Source: a virus. From it: a DNA stretch of 44,147 nt. Of the stretch, positions 15,291 through 24,474 are shown piece by piece. The DNA lies in IMG/VR virus record IMGVR_UViG_3300017989_000181, positions 1 to 44,147 of that record, one strand, 5' to 3'. The notes under the pieces are model-generated. The model was given only the letters and a program-made list of their open reading frames with translations. It was not told where the DNA came from and searched no databases. A program made the translations under genes and the position numbers. Numbering within the stretch: position 1 is the stretch's first letter; the number at the start of each line of letters is the position of its first letter.

Positions 15291-15935
15291 ATGGATAGAC
15301 GAAGAACTGTCGTATTGACTTCCGCTGGATCAGCATACAACCTTGACTTAGGTTTTGTGCCGAACTTTGTGCATACACGCAATGTGACACAGTGGAAACA
15401 GACAAGCCAGAATACGGATCTCTGGTGGGATTCTACAATGGCTAATGCGAGCTGGTATGGTTATGTTACACAAGGGACAATCACCGATGGTGCATTGCCA
15501 AACAGTGGAACAACCAACGGCTTCACACCTTATGATACTACCGTGAGGACTGCACGCCAGAAGGTTATTTCTGGTGCAACGCAAGCGAATCCAGTTGTCT
15601 TGACTGTAACAGGTCACGGCTGGACTGCTGCTGCTAATGACGGTGATACCGTGACTATCAACTTCATGGGTGATGACTCTATGGTCGAACTCAATGGTGG
15701 ACGTTACACAATGACTTATGTCGGTCCTAACTCTATCAGTATTGATGTTGATGGAACTGGTTTCACTGCTTACAGTGCTGCTACTCGTGGTGGAATCATC
15801 ATGAACAACTCTGACGAATGGGATGATACTGGATTCAAGGGTATTACTCTTGGAACCGTGCCAATGGCTAACAATGCGGATGTAATCCTCGTTGAAGCTG
15901 CTTGGTATGATATCTTCTCCGAGGTGTCAGCTTAA
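15291..15935 (+). CDS. Probable capsid decoration or head-fibre protein with E1-FCCH-like domain
   Basis: A 214-residue protein behind a strong GGAGG site. The centre (about residues 96-168: ISGATQANPVVLTVTGHGW, a DGDTVTINFMG strand, VELNGGRYTM, then DVDGTGFTAYSA) follows the phage version of the FCCH-like beta domain, typically TVTAxxHGLxxGDxVxIxGxxGMxxLNGxxYxVxxxxxxTFxLxxxDGTGYxxY. A second protein with this module is at 32250. Position next to the capsid gene and no enzyme motifs suggest a surface-exposed structural protein. Confidence 0.6.
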   Translation: MDRRRTVVLTSAGSAYNLDLGFVPNFVHTRNVTQWKQTSQNTDLWWDSTMANASWYGYVTQGTITDGALPNSGTTNGFTPYDTTVRTARQKVISGATQANPVVLTVTGHGWTAAANDGDTVTINFMGDDSMVELNGGRYTMTYVGPNSISIDVDGTGFTAYSAATRGGIIMNNSDEWDDTGFKGITLGTVPMANNADVILVEAAWYDIFSEVSA

Positions 15936-15944
15936 TAAAAAACG

Positions 15945-15997
15945 TGGAGAGGGGGACGATGGATTGGGGTACCCCGATCGCCTTTCTCCCTCTTCCA
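15945..15997 (+). other. Large intergenic hairpin
   Basis: TGGAGAGGG (15945-15953) pairs with CCCTCTTCCA (15988-15997), allowing one bulge, and an inner GATTGGGGTACCCCGATC stem closes around a TA turn. It lies between two structural genes and lacks a T run, so it is not a standard terminator. It may slow RNA decay from the 3' side or mark a processing site that sets the high ratio of capsid messages over tail messages. Confidence 0.45.
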
Positions 15998-16016
15998 TTT
16001 ATGAAGGAGATTATAC

Positions 16017-16367
16017 ATGGCTAAAGACAAAGCAAGGGGTTCTGACGGCAAATTTGAAGCCCCTAACATTCATACCTCTCGTAGTTCGTCCACAAGGAAG
16101 TACTACTTTGAGAATAGGCAACAACCTGGGGTGCCTCTTTCTTTTTTTGCTGGTAATGCACAGAACAAGGATGTCGAGGGTCAAGAGAACCAGATGCGTA
16201 CGTATCATCTTGAGCATGGCACCGAAGTTGAGTTGACGGAAGAGATGGCTCAACACATCAAAAGCAAGGGGACGTATAAGCCTATCATGGAAGAAAACGA
16301 GCGTGGTGAGGTCTTCCCAACAGGAAAGAAGTACCTTGACAGACGTTTTGACTTACACGAGGTATAA
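16017..16367 (+). CDS. Small structural or head-completion protein
   Basis: A 116-residue hydrophilic protein (MAKDKARGSDGKFEAPNIHT) with an acidic-basic mix and no known fold that I recognise. AAGGAG precedes the ATG. Its place between the decoration protein and the adaptor suggests a connector or head-stabilising role; this is positional inference only. Confidence 0.5.
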   Translation: MAKDKARGSDGKFEAPNIHTSRSSSTRKYYFENRQQPGVPLSFFAGNAQNKDVEGQENQMRTYHLEHGTEVELTEEMAQHIKSKGTYKPIMEENERGEVFPTGKKYLDRRFDLHEV

Positions 16368-16369
16368 TT

Positions 16370-17239
16370 ATGGCTGAGACGGTACAGGAAATTCTCGATC
16401 TTATTGAGGATGTAACGCAGCATAGGGAATTATCAGATGCCACTAAATTGGGGTATCTGAATAGTTTTTATCAGAATCAATTCTACATGGATATCGGAAT
16501 GCAGCCGATAACGAAGATGTGGAATTTTCAGACGTTGGCAGATACTGACGAATATACTGTACCAGAAACGTATCGTCTCATCACTGATACCAATGTTCAA
16601 GTATCGGGGAATCTGATTGATCTGTATTACGATCGGATTCTCTTTGATGCCTCTTTTCCTGATGCTTATGTTGATGCTGAGTCTATTGGTACAGGAGATG
16701 GAGCTACGGTGACATTTACTGGAACTCTTACGGATTTTCCTGTTGTGCCGAAGAGTTTTATTGCCAGTGACGATGTTGAGACTTTCAAGGATGAGGATGG
16801 AGATGGAACGCTTACAGGATCACTAGGTGGTACTGGTTCTGTTACCTATGCAACAGGAACCTATAGTGTTACATTCAATACTTTCCCTGCGGATGGTCAA
16901 GATATAAGTGCTACATATGCTGAGTATACGGCTGCGGAGCCAGATTCAGTATTGTATTACGATAATACTCTCAAGTTCCGTCCTATCCCTGATGCGACGT
17001 ATGACATCAATATTCAGGTAGCGGAGCGACCGACAGCACTGACAATCACAGGAAGTCCTCCGAATCTTCTCTGGGGTGATGCTCTTGGATATGGTACGTC
17101 GGTAGATATCCATAATCGTTATGGTGATAAAGATGGTGCAGCATCAGCCTATGCCATTTACAGGATGAAGTTACAAGCTGTCCTGAAACATCAATATAAA
17201 TTCAGATCGTCTACACGACGTTCGATACCACGATGGTAG
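16370..17239 (+). CDS. Tail adaptor / head-tail connector with inserted beta domain
   Basis: A 289-residue protein. The N-terminus (ILDLIEDVTQHRELSDATKL ... LGYLNSFYQ) and C-terminus (SAYAIYRMKLQAVLKHQYK) form the helical ends typical of connector/adaptor proteins. Residues about 107-186 are an inserted beta module (TGTLTDFPVVPKSF, DGDGTLTGSLGGTGSVTYAT, SATYAEY) that recurs twice in the next large tail protein. The helical ends would dock on the portal ring. Confidence 0.6.
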   Translation: MAETVQEILDLIEDVTQHRELSDATKLGYLNSFYQNQFYMDIGMQPITKMWNFQTLADTDEYTVPETYRLITDTNVQVSGNLIDLYYDRILFDASFPDAYVDAESIGTGDGATVTFTGTLTDFPVVPKSFIASDDVETFKDEDGDGTLTGSLGGTGSVTYATGTYSVTFNTFPADGQDISATYAEYTAAEPDSVLYYDNTLKFRPIPDATYDINIQVAERPTALTITGSPPNLLWGDALGYGTSVDIHNRYGDKDGAASAYAIYRMKLQAVLKHQYKFRSSTRRSIPRW

Positions 17240-17248
17240 GGGGTTAAA

Positions 17249-17896
17249 ATGGCAGGATGGGATAAATCGGCACCAGCCGACTCAGGAAGTGGGATAACCA
17301 CGGAGAATGCTAAGACTCGGGTAAATTGGGATGAGATTGAAGATCATCTCGGTGTTGACCATTATACGTTGGCACAACCTCGCCATGCCAATTATGGAGA
17401 GCATAAGCAAGTGACATTGCTTGAACTTGCTGCTGATCCTAATGGTGGTGCTCAAGTTGCGAATACAGGTTTTTTCTATACAAAGAATTGGTCTGATGCC
17501 GATAGCAATGATCATACTGAGGGATATTTTATGGATGCGGAGGCAACTCCGAATATTGTCCAATTGACGAAGAGAGGTCAACCTTTTGGTGCTCCTGCTG
17601 CATGGTGTGTATTTAATAATGCAGGGGGTAATGTTTCTTCTTTTAATGCGACTCCATCAGGAAGCGGAGGTACTTATACAATTACCTTTGATAATAGTAT
17701 GGAAAGTTCAAATTATTTAGTTGTTGCATCAACTACAGGAAGTGCAGTTGATGCCACTGGAGCATATGTTTGTTCATATGCTATTGTAGACGAAGATTCT
17801 TGTATAATTTATACTTATAAGTTGAAACTAAGTGACAATACAATGTCACTTGCAGCAGCACTTGGTAATACATCAGTGGCATTTTATGATCTTTAA
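17249..17896 (+). CDS. Minor tail / virion protein
   Basis: A 215-residue protein. Its start MAGWDKSAPADSGSGI, then NWDEIEDHLGVDH and GFFYTKNWSDADSNDH resemble modules of phage tail-tip or fibre-base proteins; the C-terminal 80 residues are strand-rich and Ser/Thr-rich. It lies between the adaptor and the large nozzle-like protein. No catalytic motif is visible. Confidence 0.5.
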   Translation: MAGWDKSAPADSGSGITTENAKTRVNWDEIEDHLGVDHYTLAQPRHANYGEHKQVTLLELAADPNGGAQVANTGFFYTKNWSDADSNDHTEGYFMDAEATPNIVQLTKRGQPFGAPAAWCVFNNAGGNVSSFNATPSGSGGTYTITFDNSMESSNYLVVASTTGSAVDATGAYVCSYAIVDEDSCIIYTYKLKLSDNTMSLAAALGNTSVAFYDL

Positions 17897-17907
17897 GGGG
17901 GTTGAGA

Positions 17908-20163
17908 ATGGGGTATAAATCACATCTCGTAGCTCCTTTCACAGAGGGGATGAACAAGAAGTATGAGCCTTGGCTTACCCCCGATGAAGCCTTTGTAGAA
18001 CTTGAGAACGCATATATCAAGCGTGGGATCCTCAAAGAGCGTAATGGTCTTGCTTACTTCGGACAGGTCGGACGCCTCACGACATATTCAATTACGGCTT
18101 CTCCTGATAACACACATCGTACTGGAACGGTAACGAACTTTCCTGTAATCCGAAATTCTCTGTCAATTACAATAGGGGGGAAGACGGTAACAGATGATTA
18201 TTCAGGTAATTCCGATCCTGATAAGGGTGCTTTGGTGGGCGATGTGGGGACAGGGACGAATACGATAACGTATTCTACTGGAGTCTATGATGTGACCTTT
18301 GACAGTGATCCGGGAGCTGGTGCAGCGACAGCGACGTATTATTATAGCGATACTGGAGCTGACAGAGATGTTCGAGGGATACACTTCTTTGATAAGGATC
18401 TTGGAGCGAATGAGCTTCTCGTTGCTGATTCAAAGCGGCTGAATACATGGGATGATACGAATAAATACTTCACGAATATCTCAGAGGGAACAGCGGTTAC
18501 GAATGAAGTATATGAAGCAGCAGGACATGGAGCAAGTCCAGGACCATTTACGCATACAGCAGCAAATCTTCCTGTAATACCGTTTACGGCTAGGGTATAT
18601 GATACTGTCTCAGGGCAATATTTATATGATAATGGTGATGGTAACTTTATTGAGACACAGGAGGGATCTGTACCTTCTACAGCTACTGGAACGATTAATT
18701 ATGCTACTGGAGCGATGTCAGTTACTTTTACTTCAAATGTAGCAAATGCTGATCCTGTTGAATTTGATTATTATCACAATGCGACTCCTGTATATGATAT
18801 CTGGAACTCTACGAATCTTCAGTGGAAAAGAGAGTGGAAATCAGGTGTTACAGATCTTGCATGGTTATGCGATAACACTACGAATATTTATGTGTATAAC
18901 GGCACATATGCTATTGATATAACTCCTCGTCTGAAACTTGGTGGAGAGGGATCTGATACTCTAACTTCTGCTCGCACAATGGAGATCTTTCAGGATCGTC
19001 CTATCTTCTTCAATACTGTTGAGGGAGGATTGCGATATTCCCAGCGTGCTCGTCATTTCGCTGCTGGCAATCCTTTGACCGTCGATGCAGCTCGTGACGA
19101 TGTAGATGGTTATGGTGATTATAACGATGCTCCAACGAATGATGAGATTATTACTACATACCAGCTCAAGGATCGTATAGTAGTCATATTCGAGAGGAAT
19201 ATCGGATTCTATGTCTATACTGGCAATCCAGCAGCACCGTTTGGATGGATAATGCTTAATACTCCATTTGAGGCAAATTCAACGTTTGGTTTTTGGGATT
19301 TTGCGAAGTATGGTGTGACAGTCGGAAAGCATAATCTGGTGGCATGTGATGGGTATGAGGCAATACAGGCAAATGAGAAGTTGCCAGAGTTTACGTATGA
19401 TATTGACTATGACAATATCAATAAGTGTTATGGTTTTGTCATAGAGAGCAAGAAACAGGCATGGTTGGCATATCCTTCTAATGATAATAATGGTGAACTT
19501 GACAAGGTTCTTGTCTACAATTATGAGGACAATACCATCTCGAAATATGACTTTTATACGAGTGCGAATATTGAAACCAAGTGCTTATCTTTCTATCTTC
19601 ATGACTCTGATGTGACATATACCGATATGAATGCTGCTGAATATTGGCCTGATATCCAGAAGATTATTGCTGCACGTGGAACGGATGCCTATTACGATGA
19701 TTTCAAGGATTATACGTATGAAGAGTTAAATGCTCAACAAGGTGAGCAAATTGTTGTCGGTGGATCTACGGATGGGTATGTCTATCAATTTGATGATGAG
19801 CAATCGGAAGATGATGATGGCAACGAATATAACTTCAAGATCGTTTCTAAGGACTATAATCCATATTCTGAGATAGGAAAGAATATCTCTCTTGGTATGG
19901 TTGATTTTCTTGTGTCTGCTATTGCTGATTGCATCATCGAGGTTACATTCCATCTTGGCTTTGAGACAGGACAAACGATTGTCCAGACGTTCGATTGCGA
20001 GTCAACGAGCGGTAGAAAGGTGTGGAAACGAGTTTTTTGCAACTCACAGGCTCCGGTGATCTCTTTTGAATTACGGCATGTTGCTGACGGTCGGAGTGCG
20101 ACGCTTCCTTTTGAGTTACATTCTCACAAGATATGGTTCCAAGAGGGAGGTAATACGATATGA
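17908..20163 (+). CDS. Tail nozzle / tubular protein with two copies of a repeated beta domain
   Basis: A 751-residue structural protein starting MGYKSHLVAPFTEGMNKKYE, then LENAYIKRGILKERNGLAYF, which resembles the start of podovirus tail tubular/nozzle proteins that line the tail channel. Two copies of the adaptor's beta module lie at about residues 68-146 and 214-290 (FPVIRNSLSITI ... TNTITYSTGVYDVTF and LPVIPFTARVYD ... ATGTINYATGAMSVTF). The rest is beta-rich with propeller-like spacing. AAGGGGG fixes ATG 17908. It overlaps the next gene by ATGA. Confidence 0.55.
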   Translation: MGYKSHLVAPFTEGMNKKYEPWLTPDEAFVELENAYIKRGILKERNGLAYFGQVGRLTTYSITASPDNTHRTGTVTNFPVIRNSLSITIGGKTVTDDYSGNSDPDKGALVGDVGTGTNTITYSTGVYDVTFDSDPGAGAATATYYYSDTGADRDVRGIHFFDKDLGANELLVADSKRLNTWDDTNKYFTNISEGTAVTNEVYEAAGHGASPGPFTHTAANLPVIPFTARVYDTVSGQYLYDNGDGNFIETQEGSVPSTATGTINYATGAMSVTFTSNVANADPVEFDYYHNATPVYDIWNSTNLQWKREWKSGVTDLAWLCDNTTNIYVYNGTYAIDITPRLKLGGEGSDTLTSARTMEIFQDRPIFFNTVEGGLRYSQRARHFAAGNPLTVDAARDDVDGYGDYNDAPTNDEIITTYQLKDRIVVIFERNIGFYVYTGNPAAPFGWIMLNTPFEANSTFGFWDFAKYGVTVGKHNLVACDGYEAIQANEKLPEFTYDIDYDNINKCYGFVIESKKQAWLAYPSNDNNGELDKVLVYNYEDNTISKYDFYTSANIETKCLSFYLHDSDVTYTDMNAAEYWPDIQKIIAARGTDAYYDDFKDYTYEELNAQQGEQIVVGGSTDGYVYQFDDEQSEDDDGNEYNFKIVSKDYNPYSEIGKNISLGMVDFLVSAIADCIIEVTFHLGFETGQTIVQTFDCESTSGRKVWKRVFCNSQAPVISFELRHVADGRSATLPFELHSHKIWFQEGGNTI

Positions 20164-20654
20164 CGCTTCCTCTGACAACGATACTTCCAGAAGACTATAA
20201 GGATCTTCGTAATGAACTCACGGCGAACTATGAGAAACAAAGTCGTGCAATCAATGGTAATGAGGATCGTTGGACTCCTGTTATTGAAGGTTCTACGACA
20301 GATGGTGTTGGAACATATACGAATCAAATTGGGTATTATTATCGTCAGGGTCTTATGACTGATGTGTGGTTTTTCATTACATGGAGTGCACATACTGGAA
20401 CAGGAAATATGCGAGTGACACTTCCATTGAAAATACGTCGTGCTGCTGAGAATTTCTTTGTAGGCGAGTTGGAGATAACAGGATTGACGCTTAATGCGAA
20501 TTATACATATGCGACGATACAGGGAGAGAATGACTCCAGGTTAGCTTATATCATGGAAAATGGTGGTGGTCAAACTCTTCAAAATATCGCTGTATTTAAT
20601 GGAGCAGCTGAGATGAGAGGTCATTTAAGATATATTGGACAGGAGGGAGCATGA
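20160..20654 (+). CDS. Tail fibre-like C-terminal domain protein
   Basis: A 164-residue protein. The segment YTNQIGYYYRQGLMTDVWFF, then HTGTGNMRVTLPL is a known shape of phage fibre and receptor-binding C-terminal domains (YTxQxGxYxxxGxxVxxxxxxxWTxHTGTGNMRVxGLP). The N-terminal 35 residues are helical and charged, suitable for docking on the tail. It may be a short fibre or adsorption protein. Confidence 0.6.
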   Translation: MTLPLTTILPEDYKDLRNELTANYEKQSRAINGNEDRWTPVIEGSTTDGVGTYTNQIGYYYRQGLMTDVWFFITWSAHTGTGNMRVTLPLKIRRAAENFFVGELEITGLTLNANYTYATIQGENDSRLAYIMENGGGQTLQNIAVFNGAAEMRGHLRYIGQEGA

Positions 20655-21064
20655 AGTTTGAACGCTGTACAAATGCTTTGTTCGTTCCTCGATCTCTTCT
20701 TGGTCAATTGCCAGATAATGAGTTTGATGCAGATCGCTTTTATGAGTTTATGTCTATTGCATTAGAAAGTCCAACGCAAATGCTTTATTTGTTATTAGAT
20801 GATGATAATGTAGTAAGGGGATTTTTGTGGTGCGAAATTAACGTACTAGAGAAAGTAATGTTTGTTAATACTCTTAGTGTTGACAAAGAACTATGGGGCG
20901 GTGGGGAGATGGTGAAGTTTGCCATGGAATTTCTCAAGGGCATTTTTCACAATCTAAAGCTCAATAAAGCGATATGGATAACAGACAAACCAGCTCTTTT
21001 TGAGCGTTTTGGCTTCCAAATATCGAAACAAGTTTTATTAGAATATACAGGCAAGGAGGAATAA
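20651..21064 (+). CDS. GNAT-like acetyltransferase-fold protein
   Basis: A 137-residue protein with the GNAT order: central strands VVRGFLWCEIN and MFVNTLSVD, then KELWGGGEMVKFAMEFL in the position of the acetyl-CoA pyrophosphate loop (normally R/QxxGxG/A) and a final ITDKPALFERFGFQISKQ segment typical of the GNAT C-terminus. The loop lacks the usual basic residue at its first position, so activity is uncertain. GNAT genes occur near capsid/portal genes in some podophages; the target is unknown. Confidence 0.55.
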   Translation: MKFERCTNALFVPRSLLGQLPDNEFDADRFYEFMSIALESPTQMLYLLLDDDNVVRGFLWCEINVLEKVMFVNTLSVDKELWGGGEMVKFAMEFLKGIFHNLKLNKAIWITDKPALFERFGFQISKQVLLEYTGKEE

Positions 21065-21065
21065 C

Positions 21066-21569
21066 ATGGGTGGCACATCAGGTGGCATAGAACAAGTTAG
21101 CAGACTTTCTCCCGAACAACAAGAAGTGTTCACGAAATTGCTTGGGGACTTCGATCCTGCTGCACTTACAGAGATGTTCCAAACGTCTGTTGGTGATCCA
21201 GCACGGACACAGTTCCGTAGGCAAACGATTCCTGGGATTCAGGAAAGATTTATTGGTGCTGGTGCAGGACGTAGCGGAGCTGCGATGCGAGCAGCGACAG
21301 GGGCAGGAGCTGATCTTGAGTCTGGTCTTAGTGGTCAACTTGCTCAACTGTTGACACAGGCACAGGAGAATACGCTTAATCGCCAAGCGAATCTTGCTAC
21401 ATCCAATGTTATGGAAACCTTCCAACGTCCTAGTGAAAGCAGTCCAATTATGGATCTTCTGATACCTATAGCCGGAGGTCTTGCGACAGGAGCAGGGGGT
21501 CCGCTTGCTGGCGGTGCTGTCAGTATGCTTTCAACCAAGATGAATAAAGGTGAAACTCCAACTGGATAG
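21066..21569 (+). CDS. Putative internal virion protein
   Basis: A 167-residue protein with an Ala/Gly/Gln-rich helical middle (RSGAAMRAATGAGADLESGL, LAQLLTQAQENTLNRQ) and a hydrophobic Gly-rich C-terminal segment (MDLLIPIAGGLATGAGG). This composition is seen in small internal or ejection proteins that insert into membranes. AAGGAGG precedes the ATG. Assignment is by composition and place before the portal. Confidence 0.45.
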   Translation: MGGTSGGIEQVSRLSPEQQEVFTKLLGDFDPAALTEMFQTSVGDPARTQFRRQTIPGIQERFIGAGAGRSGAAMRAATGAGADLESGLSGQLAQLLTQAQENTLNRQANLATSNVMETFQRPSESSPIMDLLIPIAGGLATGAGGPLAGGAVSMLSTKMNKGETPTG

Positions 21570-21578
21570 GAGGATGCT

Positions 21579-23657
21579 ATGCTTCGTGGCAAAGAGATAT
21601 TGTCGACATATAATGAGCGATATAATCAGAGCTGGGAGAAGATTCAACCTCTTCAAGCAGAATCTCTGACTGATATCCAATACTACCTTGGAAAGCAATA
21701 TACGCCACAGGAGTTACATTATCTGTCGTTGAATGAGAGAGAAGCCATTACTAATAATAAAATACGTAGGGCGGTCAATCTCGTTACTGGTGAACAGCGT
21801 CTTAATAGACTTGCGTCTGCTGTCATGGCAGTCAACGAGTTTGATCCCCTAGAGCTTGAAACAGCCGATCAGATCAGTGAAGCGGTTCATTTCGTGTTGA
21901 TGAAACGAGGTGGTTATTTTCATATTTCGGATTGTTTTCATGGATCTATGATCTCGGCTATTAATTTCAGTGAGATGTATTTCGATTATTCCGAAGATTT
22001 CGACGATGGCGATATCAGATTCTTGAGAATCCCTCATAATGCGATAATGTGGGATCCATACTTCCAAAACTTCGATCTTAGCGATTGTAATTATCTCATG
22101 CGTCGGAAGTATATCTCTCATGTAACAGCGATGGGTCTTCTTCCTGATAGAGCGAAAGAGATCCGTAAACTCAAACCAGAGAAAAGAGATGGAAAATTCC
22201 CTGATATTCCTTTTGAGAATAATGCTAATGGACAGCCTCTTTTAGCATATGATGAGTTTTGGGAAAGGGACACAAAAGCTATATATCATCTTGTCCATAT
22301 GGAAACGAATGTACGTTTTCCATTTAAGGATAAAACACCCAAAAAAGCGGCTAAAGCGGCTCTCGATCAACTTAATGCACAAGCAGGTCGAGAAGTTTGG
22401 AAGCTGGTAACGAAACAGAAACCTACTGTTAATCTGTATGTGATTATCGAAGGTGAAGTTTTCTATAGTGGGGGAGAACCTAATGGCATTGATGATTATC
22501 CATTTACTCCCTTTATTGCGTATCATACTCCAGAATATTGTGAGTATGATCTCAATATGCAATCATTCATAAGAGCTGCAAGGGATCCACAGAAAGAACT
22601 CAACAAGCGTATATCTAAAGCTCTCGATATGATGGATACTCGCCTTTATGGTGGACATTATGTCAAATTAAGCAAGCTCGCAGACCAAGACGATATCTAC
22701 CACAGCGGAAACCATGGAAACATTGGTTTAACAGATGATGCGGTCATTGGTCAAGATATTGCCCCTATTCAACTCCCTGATGTCCCAGCATCAGTGTTTC
22801 AGATGCAGAATGTCTTTGATGAGAATATCATGGATGTTCTCAATCTTAATGATGCTGCATTTGGAACGCCTCAGAAGGGGGATCAATCTGGATACGCTCA
22901 GATGTTGCAGCAGAGTTCTGCTATGATGGGCTTGCAGCCTCTTTATGATAATCTAAACAAGAGTCAGCAGATGATAACCTGTAAACTCATCAGGATGATC
23001 CAGCAATGGAGTGATGAGAAGATACAGCGTATCACAGGGAAACCTCCTGCTGCCAAGTTTAGAGATAAAGATTTCTCAAAATGGGATGCAATATGTACTC
23101 AGTCTGTATTAACCGAGCATCAAAAGAAACTAAACTTTATGCAGTTAGTGCAATTAAGAGAAATGGGTGTTGAGGGTATTACAGGAACGATGCTTGCGAA
23201 GCGAGCACCTATCCAAGACAAGAGTACATTCCTTAAAGAACTTGAGCAGAATGAACAGGCAGCAGCTCAACAACAACAGCAGATAGCACAACTCGAAGCA
23301 CAGATGCAGCAACTGCAAGCAGCTCTAGTTCAGTCGCAGATTAGGGAGAATGAGGCTGATACTGTCCGTCAGACAGGTAGAGCCATTGCTGATATTGGCC
23401 TCACAAATGCCCATATTGCGGAAGCTGAACAGAAGCGTGCGAACGCGGCTCTCGACCTCACAAAAGCAGCTAATGAGATACAAGACCTACGCAGTGAACG
23501 GTTCCGTTCTGCTGTGGCCTTTATCACTGAACTGCAGGAGCGTTTCCGTATGCAGCACCAACAAGAGCTTGCTAACGATAAGATGCTCATTGACCAGACA
23601 ACAGCACAACTAAAAACTCCACAAGCGGTTCCGCAGGGAGGTGCCAGTGCCATCTAG
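21579..23657 (+). CDS. Portal protein, P22-like
   Basis: A 692-residue protein that forms the ring through which DNA passes. Recognisable blocks are NKIRRAVNLVTGEQRLNRLA near residue 50, the acidic FSEMYFDYSEDFDDGDIRFL wing, AIMWDPYFQNFD and the crown sequences up to MDVLNLNDAAFGTPQKGDQS. The C-terminal 150 residues form a long Gln/Ala/Glu coiled coil, which in P22 makes the barrel inside the head. The gene follows the tail adaptor genes rather than the terminase. Confidence 0.85.
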   Translation: MLRGKEILSTYNERYNQSWEKIQPLQAESLTDIQYYLGKQYTPQELHYLSLNEREAITNNKIRRAVNLVTGEQRLNRLASAVMAVNEFDPLELETADQISEAVHFVLMKRGGYFHISDCFHGSMISAINFSEMYFDYSEDFDDGDIRFLRIPHNAIMWDPYFQNFDLSDCNYLMRRKYISHVTAMGLLPDRAKEIRKLKPEKRDGKFPDIPFENNANGQPLLAYDEFWERDTKAIYHLVHMETNVRFPFKDKTPKKAAKAALDQLNAQAGREVWKLVTKQKPTVNLYVIIEGEVFYSGGEPNGIDDYPFTPFIAYHTPEYCEYDLNMQSFIRAARDPQKELNKRISKALDMMDTRLYGGHYVKLSKLADQDDIYHSGNHGNIGLTDDAVIGQDIAPIQLPDVPASVFQMQNVFDENIMDVLNLNDAAFGTPQKGDQSGYAQMLQQSSAMMGLQPLYDNLNKSQQMITCKLIRMIQQWSDEKIQRITGKPPAAKFRDKDFSKWDAICTQSVLTEHQKKLNFMQLVQLREMGVEGITGTMLAKRAPIQDKSTFLKELEQNEQAAAQQQQQIAQLEAQMQQLQAALVQSQIRENEADTVRQTGRAIADIGLTNAHIAEAEQKRANAALDLTKAANEIQDLRSERFRSAVAFITELQERFRMQHQQELANDKMLIDQTTAQLKTPQAVPQGGASAI

Positions 23658-23769
23658 GTCAAATAAACAACGCAGAAAGATGGGAAGCCTTTACAGACAG
23701 GGCAAGATAACCAAGAAGCAATGGGAACATTTCAAGGTCGTCAAGCCTAAGAAAAGGAGGAAGAAATAA
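23647..23769 (+). CDS. 40-residue basic protein
   Basis: Starts at GTG 23647, with GGGAGG five bases upstream, and overlaps the portal stop. It encodes MPSRSNKQRRKMGSLYRQGK, then ITKKQWEHFKVV and a Lys/Arg-rich end. Short basic proteins of this shape (KxxRKxGxLYxxGKIxxKxxxxF) recur beside phage structural genes. It may bind DNA or the portal. TAATG couples it to the next gene. Confidence 0.5.
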   Translation: MPSRSNKQRRKMGSLYRQGKITKKQWEHFKVVKPKKRRKK

Positions 23770-24473
23770 TGGCTATACAACAATTACAGAAAGACCCAAG
23801 TGGTATCAGTCGCCTTTTGAGTGCCATCGGTGGTGGCCTTGGAAGTGGTATCGGACAAGGAGCCGAGAGCAAAGTTCTTGAGGATATCTTGTCTAACCAA
23901 GATTTTACAAGTGACCCATCAGCCTTTGTGCAGGCTATTATGGGCGCACCTGTATCGCAGCAAGCGAAGCAGACAGCCTTCCAAGGATACCAAACGGCAG
24001 CAGCAATGGAAAAGGCTCGTGGAGCTGGCTCAAAGCCTCCGATAACATTGAACGAACAGCTCAATAGACTGAATACACGCACACAGAATGCCATTAAGGA
24101 TCTCACACGCCCGTTTGAAAGAGCTGATGCCTTTGGAAATATCATGCTTGACTTTGAAGAGGATGAGAAGAAGAGGGAAGCGGTTCTTCGTCAGATAGAC
24201 AAGAAGAGACAGAAGGCAGCTCAAGTAGCTAGCGACCTCTACCAAAAGTCTGGAGCAGAAGTTCCGCAAGACGTTCTTGATACCATTGAAGGTGCTGACA
24301 TCATGTTTCCTGATAAGACGGGTAAGATGGTCAGCTTGCAAGTTATCAATCGCATCAAAGGGTTTTCTGAAGACTTTCCTCCTGCCGACTACAAAGGTCA
24401 GACTGCTACCGATCCTGCCACTGGAATGATAATCCAGAGTGATGGAGAAGAATGGATATTAGTTGAGGGGTAA
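23769..24473 (+). CDS. Putative internal virion protein
   Basis: A 234-residue protein: Gly-rich hydrophobic start (LLSAIGGGLGSGIGQGAESK), a Gln/Ala-rich helical middle (AKQTAFQGYQTAAAMEKARG), a charged coiled coil (EEDEKKREAVLRQIDKKRQK) and a C-terminal strand pair (IIQSDGEEWILVEG) typical of a small tag or adaptor. It lies immediately before the giant polyvalent protein and may travel with it inside the head. Confidence 0.5.
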   Translation: MAIQQLQKDPSGISRLLSAIGGGLGSGIGQGAESKVLEDILSNQDFTSDPSAFVQAIMGAPVSQQAKQTAFQGYQTAAAMEKARGAGSKPPITLNEQLNRLNTRTQNAIKDLTRPFERADAFGNIMLDFEEDEKKREAVLRQIDKKRQKAAQVASDLYQKSGAEVPQDVLDTIEGADIMFPDKTGKMVSLQVINRIKGFSEDFPPADYKGQTATDPATGMIIQSDGEEWILVEG

Positions 24474-24474
24474 T

